From: Nymphaea colorata
Lineage: Eukaryota > Streptophyta > Magnoliopsida > Nymphaeales > Nymphaeaceae
Direction of reading: 5' to 3'
Length of the DNA stretch: 64,000 nucleotides
Assembly (NCBI RefSeq): GCF_008831285.2
Contig: NC_045138.2
Location: 11,606,571 to 11,670,570 of the forward strand
Both the position numbers and the translations under genes were made by a program. The first letter of the stretch is position 1. Each line of letters opens with the position of its first letter. Shown one piece after another: positions 57,814 to 64,000 of this stretch. The notes beneath the pieces were generated by a model, which worked only from the letters and a program-made list of their open reading frames with translations, made no database searches and was not told the DNA's origin.

Positions 57814-58219
57814 TGTTCCCCTGTGTTTGGGAGTCTGTACAATCCTTTGCTTTATTTTGCATTGTGCTTCCTTTGCTTATGTTGAGTCATTTGCTTATGC
57901 ATGTTTACTTGTAAGGAAGTACTTTTCCACTGGTCTAAGTGTCAAGTATTGAGATTTCTTGTTTTGGGTGGTCGGTATGGGAATCATGTAAGAGGCCTCG
58001 GCCATCCTATATAAGTAAAGTCAAGATCATTCTCCTTGCTTATCTTTCTCGTGATGTACTAATTTTTCAAGCAAATACATTGCGAGATTTCTTTATTCAC
58101 AAGCATTCTTTATACACCTGTTTTCTCAAACTACTTTTGCGCCCCGTTCAGCGGTTTGAAGGCTTGCGGCAATCAGGTTCTGGCCGCGCAGCACGGGCCG
58201 AAGTTGTCAGCCCGTGACA
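57814..58219 (+). repeat. Gypsy 5' LTR (406 bp)
   Basis: Starts TGTTCCCCTGTG, ends CAGCCCGTGACA. TATATAAG promoter box at 58008-58015. An inverted repeat CACGGGC...GCCCGTG closes the LTR next to the PBS. Confidence 0.92.
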
Positions 58220-58221
58220 AC

Positions 58222-58233
58222 TAATATCAGAGC
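58222..58233 (+). promoter_or_regulatory. Gypsy primer-binding site (tRNA-Met-like)
   Basis: TAATATCAGAGC, two mismatches from the canonical TGGTATCAGAGC, two bases after the LTR. Confidence 0.75.
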
Positions 58234-58405
58234 CCAGGTTCGACTCAATCTGAAGAAGCAGTTGGATAGTCGGTGTAGAACTACACACCGATGATCGTTG
58301 ATCGAAAGAGACCTCCGACGATCGTTGATCGAAGAGGAATAAGCCCTGGCGACTTAATACAATCTGCGAAATGCCAAGGGCAAGGGGGTAGCCCATTCTG
58401 ACTAG

Positions 58406-59488
58406 ATGGGTACATCACAGGGTCAGGAAGACCTGACCGAGATGGTGAACAAGCTGGCTATCGACATAACTACTCATGAAGAAGCGTTGGGTAATGCAGC
58501 TGAGTCCTTCGGGGAAATGAAGGACGAGATGAAGGTACTGTGGGAACAAGTGGCCGACCTAGTGGCCATGAATCGGGCACTGACTGACACAGTGACCGCG
58601 TTCCAGGCTGAAGTCAAGGAACTTCAAGTAAAGAACCGCACACTACAGCGGCAGATCTTTGTAGGTGGAGGTGACGATCGGCCAGCGATGGTCGACGTTC
58701 AGAGACCAGCTAAATACAACGGAATTCGGGATAGTCGAGTGATCGACAACTTTTTATTCCAAGTAGAGTATTACCTGGACTTGCAAGGCGTTATGGGGGA
58801 TGACCTTCAAGTCAAGACTGCGGCTATGTTGCTAGAGGGCAATGCTGTGGCATGGTGGAGAAGGAAAATACTCGACATTCAGAAGGGGATTTGCACAATA
58901 GACACTTTCGATGATTTTCAGCGAGAGTTAAGAACTTACTTCATGCCCCCGAATGCGACACGCCATGCCTATCAGATGGTTGGTGAACTGAAACATATCG
59001 GATCCTTGCGAGATTACGTGAGGGCCTATCAAAGGCTGATGTTAGATGTGCCAGATATGCAAGAACAAGATAAATTGAACTGGTTTATTTTGGGACTTCA
59101 AGTCGTTGGCACAATCCGAAGTGGAAAGGAGTAATCCAGAGACCTTGAAGGATGCTTATGTGGTAGCAGAGCGTTTGGCTTATACTCAGCGCAAGAGCTA
59201 CACTAACGCCTTCAAGTTGTTGAAGAAGCCTGACCATGGAGGAAAGAAAGAGGATCGAAGGGAACGGAAAGATGAACCATCAACTCAGCGCCAAGTCGAA
59301 AGAATAACTTTCTTTCGCAGAAACGACAACTCTCAGAATAGAGTGTTGAAATGTTGGTTTTGCGATGGTAATCACTTAGGGAGGCAATGTCCAAAGCATG
59401 TAAACAGGGACAATCAAGGAAGCTCTTCAAGGCAATATACTAATACGGCACAAGCTGAAAAAGGGGAAGGACCAAAGATGGGTGCACT
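58406..59488 (+). pseudogene. Gypsy gag with CCHC zinc knuckle
   Basis: ATG at 58406 opens a 242-codon frame with a coiled-coil-like N-terminus ('VADLVAMNRALTDTVTAFQA') and the retrotransposon gag domain ('RVIDNFLFQVEYYLDLQGVM', 'AMLLEGNAVAWWRRKILDIQ', 'TFDDFQRELRTYFMPPNATR'). A frameshift near 59100 (LGLQV... to AQSEVERSNPETLKDAYVVA) moves the rest to the next frame, which carries the zinc knuckle 'CWFCDGNHLGRQCP' (about 59352-59393). Gag builds the particle and binds RNA. Confidence 0.88.
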
Positions 59489-60510
59489 TCAACTTCTGAA
59501 CACCATAAAAAGGGAGGAAAAAGTGAAGGTGACAACGACACCTTCTAACGAGGTCATGTACTTGGAAATCCTGGTAAATGGAAGGTCTACCCTGGCTATG
59601 GTAGACACGGGAGCCACACATAACTTTGTCTCAGTCGAAGAGGCGAGGAGACTAGGCCTAACCCTTGAAAGGGGAGAGTTACGCATGAAGGCGGTGAACT
59701 CAGAGGCCAAACCCATCCACGGAGTGGCCCGTGATGCGGTTGTGAAGATTAAGAGTTGGTCAGGAAGGGCCAACTTCTCGGTGGTCTCGATGGATGATTT
59801 CTGGATGATCCTAGGCATAGAGCTCCTCAGTACAGCGAAAATGGTTCTAATGCCGTACCTACGCAGTATCAGTATCATGGATGAGAAGTCCCCTTGTATG
59901 GTTCCAATAACATCGATAAAGAGGGATAAGGGCAAAGCCGCAATGATATCTGCCCTTCAGTTGAAGAAAAGCCTCAAGCACGGCGAAGAGACATACTTGG
60001 TGGCAATCAGGGAAGTGACTAATGACTCCCCTGGTTTGCTCCTAGAGGCGCTTACACATGTCTTAGCGAAATTCGCAGGAACAATGCCTACGGAGCTCCC
60101 TAGACTGCTGCCACCTCGACGCGAGGTGGATCATGCCATCAAACTCCTTCCTGGTGCCAAACCCCCGGCAATGGCACCATATCGAATGGCCCCTGCAGAA
60201 TTAAAAGAACTTCGGCGATAGTTGGACGAGATGCTAGCTGGAGGTATAATCAGACCCTCCAAAGCTCCTTTTGGTGCACCAGTGTTATTCCAAGCGAAGC
60301 ATGACGGCTCCAAAAGGCTATGTGTGGATTATCGGGTGTTGAACAAGGTAACGGTGAAGAACAAGTACCCCTTACCTTTGATTGCAGATCTGTTTGATCA
60401 ACTGTGCGAAGCTCAAGTGTTTTCCAAGTTAGACCTCAGATCAGGATATTGGCAAGTTCGGATTGTTGACGGCGACGAGCCAAAGACTACTTGCGTCACT
60501 AGCCACAGAT
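59489..60510 (+). pseudogene. Gypsy protease and truncated reverse transcriptase
   Basis: Aspartic protease motif 'STLAMVDTGATHNFVSVEEA' (DTGA) at about 59588-59645. The frame runs to TAG at 60219-60221, which replaces the usual Gln in '(R)[19 protein letters not shown]'. RT begins after it with '[20 protein letters not shown]' and '[15 protein letters not shown]', then stops being RT after 'EPKTTCVTS' at about 60500. The part with YxDD, the thumb and RNase H is deleted, so no cDNA could be made by this copy. Confidence 0.9.
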
Positions 60511-61719
60511 GCGCGACGACATTGAAGCCTATGTGAAAACATGCTTGATCTGTCAGCAGGACAAGGGAACAAACCAGAAGCCTGCCGGTCTCTTGGAGCC
60601 TCTTCCTATTCCAGAACGTCCATGGGAATGCCTCTCCATGGACTTCATCGTCAGCTTGCCCAAAGTTGATGGCTTCAGCTCCATCATTGTGGTTGTGGAT
60701 AGATTTTCAAAGTATGCCACCTTCATCCCAGCCTCTAAAGAATGTCCCGCGAAGAAGACAACAGAGTTGTTCGTGAAGCATATAGTTAAGCATTGGGGCA
60801 TACCGAAAAGCATTGTCAGTGATCGAGATGCTCGCTTCACAGGAAAATTTTGGCGCGAAGTATTTCGTTTGTTGGGTTCGGATTTATTATTCTCAACAAG
60901 TTTCCACCCTCAAACGGACGGCCAGACTGAACGAATCAACGGATTGTTGGAACAATACATTCGACACTATGTCAGCGCGAATCAAAAGGATTGGGTGAAA
61001 TTGTTGGATGTAGCTCAATTTTGCTACAATTTGCAGAAGAGCGAGTCTTTTGGACATAGTCCATTCGAAATAGCCACTGGACAACAACCGTTGATGCCGC
61101 ATACACTTGCAGCCCAAGAAAAAGGAAGACCCACTTTTGCCTACCAGTTCGTTCGTGATTGGCAGAAACAGACGGGAATGACTAAGGCGTTCTTACACAA
61201 GGCCGCCAAAAAGATGAAAAAGTTTACAGATCGGAATCGAAGGTCAATGGAATTCCGAGTGGGTGATCAAGACCTCGTGAAACTCTATCCTGATCGCACG
61301 GGCATTTTTCGTGGTCGACACAGGTCATTGATCCGCAAGTATGAGAGACCCTTCACAGTCCTGAAGAGAATCAGAAAGCTAGCCTACAAGCTAGACTTGC
61401 CGCCAGACTTTAAGGTGCATTTAGTGTTCATGTTTGTAACCTGAAGCCCTTCTATGTCGATGAGGAAGACCCCGAGAGAAGCGTTCCAGAACGAGACCCG
61501 ATCCTGCAGCGAGCCCCGTCGACCAAGCAAGCGGCGGACCGTCAAATGGAAGAGATTCTTCGGCACAAGACAAACTATTTTGGGGAGCCGAAGAAGTACC
61601 AAGTGAAGTGGATAGGCGAACACAACCCCACCTGGGAGTATGCATTCTGCATGAAGCAGCGCTACCCGCTGGAAGTCAAGGCCTATCATGAAACTGTTGG
61701 CATTGAGGACGACGCATGA
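60509..61719 (+). pseudogene. Gypsy integrase with chromodomain
   Basis: Starts '[20 protein letters not shown]', i.e. the CxxC half of the HHCC zinc domain; the His half was lost in the deletion. The catalytic core is complete: Asp in 'WECLSMDFIVSLPKVDGF', Asp in 'KSIVSDRDARFTGKFW', Glu in 'QTDGQTERINGLLEQYI'. An open frame of 311 codons reaches 61444. A frameshift near 61420 leads to 'VCNLKPFYVDEEDPERSVP' and a chromodomain ('QMEEILRHKTNYFGEPKKYQ', 'VKWIGEHNPTWEYA', about 61540-61640), ending TGA at 61717. The chromodomain would steer insertion to modified chromatin. Confidence 0.9.
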
Positions 61720-61720
61720 C

Positions 61721-61735
61721 TTGAAGGGGGGAGCC
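61721..61735 (+). promoter_or_regulatory. Gypsy polypurine tract
   Basis: TTGAAGGGGGGAGCC immediately before the 3' LTR; the normal plus-strand primer. Confidence 0.85.
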
Positions 61736-62141
61736 TGTTCCCCTGTGTCTGGGAGTTTGTACAGTCTTTTGCTTTGTTTTGCATTGTGCTTCCTTTACTT
61801 ATTTTGAATCATTTGCTTATGCATGTTTACTTGTAAGGGAGTACCCTCCCACCGGTCTAAGTGTCAAGTATTGGGATTTCTTGTTTTGGGTGGTCGGCAT
61901 GGGAATCCTGTAAGAGACTTCGGCCATCCTATATAAGTAAAGTCGAGATCATTCTCCTTGCTTATCTTTCTCGTGATGTACTAATTTTCCAAGCGAATAC
62001 ATTGTGAGATTTCTTTATTCACAAGCATTCTTTATACACTCGTTTTCTCAAACTACTTTTGCGCCCCGTTCAACGGTTTGAAGGCTTGCAGCAATCAGGT
62101 TCTTGCCGCGCTGCACGGGCCGAAGTTGTCAGCCCGTGACA
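61736..62141 (+). repeat. Gypsy 3' LTR (406 bp)
   Basis: Same ends as the 5' LTR; TATATAAG at 61930-61937. About 30 substitutions from the 5' copy and no length change. Confidence 0.92.
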
Positions 62142-64000
62142 AGGCCAATCTCTAGAGAAATATGCCAAAATGTTGATGCATATAGCTAACCAAGTTTCTA
62201 AAATAAATATCAATTGAACTAAAAACAAAGAAATATGCCAAAAATCAATTTAACTAAAAATCAATGAAAAAAGAGATTAGCATTGGCGGATTGGTGGTCC
62301 AGTGGTGGTTTTCAGGCCAATTTCTAAAGAGAGGACCTTAATGCCTAGTGGTAACCAGAGGTGGTGGAGGTCATGCTGCTTGTGCAAGCCCTGCTAGGGA
62401 GGGTGAGTCAGTGTGCGGCTGTGGGTGGTCACAAGCGAGTCGGGACTCAACGAGAGACAGGCAGGGACTAAGGGAGTTCAGCGAGAGGGGTGAGTCGCCG
62501 CCTAGAGGGACTAAGAAGGGAGTCCAACGTTTGGCAAAGAGGCAGTTGCAAGAGGCAAGGGCCGTTGGCATCTGGTAGAGAATCCGGCAGGACAGTCGGC
62601 ATTTGGCAAGGAGGCAGCCCGAGGGGTGAGGGCGGCAACTGCAGAACAACAAGCAGGATAGGAGTAGGACGGTCAGCATCCAACATGGAGTCTAGTAGGC
62701 CACTAGGTGTCCAACAGGGAGATAGCGGCAAGGGGCAACAATGATGGTGATAGTAGACAGGCGATGCCACAACGGTAGGCGACAGCCATAGCACCACGGC
62801 AGCTTAAGCCTTTAAGGAATCAGGTAGAGGAATCAGGGGAGCGTGGCAGGCATCACAGTCGATCAGTGGCTATGGTAGGCATATTGAGGCAGCGGAGTCA
62901 ATGGCGGTGGTGCTTCCATAATTCCTTTTTCTGAAAGCTGAAGAGAGAAACGTGTTGCCAATGGCAACGTGGTGCGGTCGGTCCTGCTGAGGATTGTCGG
63001 GAGGCGGCCCAAGCGTTATCGCTACCCACGGATCATGCTCAGCTAGGGGCAAGATGGATGAGACTCTGAGTTCTGCTGAGAGCTCTTCTTTCAGGCGCAG
63101 AGAAACGCAGATACTCAATGCAGTGATAGTGGGTAGAAATGGTGCAGAACGACCGTGGGAGAATGAGGGAAGGCAGGGGAGATGAAGGCGATGCGTATGG
63201 GATGAGTGTTGGAGGGATTTTCGGCAGTGTTGGGCCCGCAACCCAATGGAACAATAACCAAAATGGTTGCTATGCGTAACAGGCACAAGAGAGGAGAAGG
63301 TCAGTCGGGACAACGTTTATCCGTCGCCAGCGATCGCTTAGAACCACAGAGCGACTCACCTAGTGTCGCAGGGAGTCAGAGACACTCGAGCTCACCGGAG
63401 GTGCGCTGCAACGCCGGTGAACCGTGTGGCTATGCTTCCATCGTGTGAAGAAGGGGAAGAACCACATCCTCCTTCTCAAACGATGGATTTGAAAGTTGTT
63501 TGAAGGATAGGCAGAAGAAGAAGAAGAAGAAGATCATCGGCTATTTGATTCAATTCGCCGGCCTTTTGGTTGTCAGAAAACCACACCGAAGAAACTTCAG
63601 AGACTAGTATTACAAGTAGAATCAAAAGCAAAAGAGCTCATGTCTGTTTCCAACCTTTATCGTTAGACGGAGATGAAGGCGGGAGAGACGATCGTCGCTC
63701 GCTCGTGCGAGCGCAGGCGGGCGGCTGAACATAGATGGGTCGGTACACACGCAGATCGCCTACGTCTCACACGAAACCAGGGTCAGCGACCGACTCAATA
63801 AAAGCGGATTTCCCAAAATATCCGTGATCTGGCCCGAGTTACTAAAGTTCGGATCGGAATTTACAAAATCAGTGGGTTCAACCCACCTGTACAAATTCAG
63901 ACCCGTGTCCAAACGCCCAATGCCAAGTCGTGTCCCACTGTAGTGTCCTTCTCCCTCAGCATGTTCCGTCATACCGAGTCCCATCATACCGAGGCACGTG
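62142..64000. other. Unassigned GC-richer DNA
   Basis: Open frames occur on both strands (for example 62371-62679 and 62870-63313 minus), but none shows a recognisable domain and the strands mirror each other, so base composition explains them. GGCAAGGAGGCAG / GGCAAAGAGGCAG and GTCGGCAT / GTCAGCAT words recur at 62530-62720, giving a loosely repetitive look. A GAAGAAGAAG tract lies at about 63514-63531. Possibly the end of another transposable element. Confidence 0.35.

Larger units (their letters stand above)
57814..62141 (+). mobile_element. Ty3/Gypsy chromovirus-type element, RT/RNase H deleted (4.33 kb)
   Basis: LTRs 57814-58219 and 61736-62141, both 406 bp, TG...CA, about 92-93 % identical by eye. 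Candidate target duplication AGGCA (57809-57813) / AGGCC (62142-62146) with one mismatch. PBS-like site at 58222 and polypurine tract at 61721-61735. Internal order is gag, zinc knuckle, protease, RT N-terminus, integrase, chromodomain. The central RT, its catalytic YxDD and RNase H are missing at one junction near 60500. A chromodomain places it among chromoviruses; the gag style suggests the Galadriel-like branch (inference). Confidence 0.92.

Noticed and set aside
62371-63313. Several 100-150-codon ORFs on both strands
   Set aside because: Overlapping on both strands in GC-rich DNA with no recognisable domains. Composition explains them, though a TE origin is possible.
1-64000. A novel multi-gene system (defence, biosynthetic cluster or similar)
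   Set aside because: The recognisable genes are three unrelated housekeeping/metabolic genes and common transposable elements, with no co-oriented, functionally linked cluster.

Overview
The window is nuclear DNA of a flowering plant. The evidence is GT-AG (and one probable GC-AG) introns, plant gene families (raffinose synthase, FBW2-type F-box, ribosomal protein L26), plant Ty1/Copia and Ty3/Gypsy elements primed by initiator tRNA-Met, plant L1-type LINEs, PIF/Harbinger and hAT transposons, and a plastid DNA insertion (psbA/psbD). The species cannot be named from the sequence. Most of the 64 kb is decayed transposable-element DNA with three host gene loci between.

Layout. 1-1139: 5' end of a minus-strand Copia element (gag, PBS, LTR), which appears to have landed in a hAT relic. 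3302-3492 (minus): first coding exon of a raffinose synthase/SIP1-type gene, with a possible 5'UTR exon and promoter near 6871-7147. 10.5-10.9 kb: 214-bp duplication. 11111-13141 (minus): a complete two-exon FBW2-like F-box gene, the only intact-looking gene. 13.9-17.1 kb: AT-rich DNA with two copies of an AGCTC-rich dispersed repeat. 18475-22833: a PIF/Harbinger element whose transposase and Myb/SANT genes are both truncated and abut, and which carries a fragment of a DDX11/CHL1 helicase gene. 23.6-24.0 kb: Copia RNase H/LTR scrap. 26.0-32.0 kb: nearly full-length dead LINE (minus). 33.6-34.3 kb: decayed repeat-containing ORF. 36.15-36.37 kb: hAT fragment. 39526-43668: complete but non-autonomous Copia (minus) with perfect 5-bp target duplications, unusual TA...TA LTR ends and no integrase core. 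44.6-45.95 kb: second hAT relic. 46430-47119 (plus): first three coding exons of RPL26 (uL24); the last exon was not found. 48901-49079: candidate MITE. 49449-50410: chimeric plastid insertion with psbA joined to psbD. 54.4-56.8 kb: LINE (plus). 57814-62141: Ty3/Gypsy chromovirus (plus) lacking most of reverse transcriptase and RNase H. 62.1-64 kb: unassigned GC-richer DNA.

The host genes are unrelated (oligosaccharide metabolism, protein turnover, translation), and no pathway or operon logic links them. Both complete LTR elements have LTRs that differ by very roughly 7-8 % by eye, so the insertions are old. The recurring theme is loss of one enzymatic module: integrase in the Copia, RT/RNase H in the Gypsy, transposase C-terminus in the Harbinger. 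I found no novel multi-gene system. The most noteworthy items are the Harbinger element with its captured helicase exon, the TA...TA Copia, the chimeric psbA-psbD insertion and the incomplete RPL26 locus.
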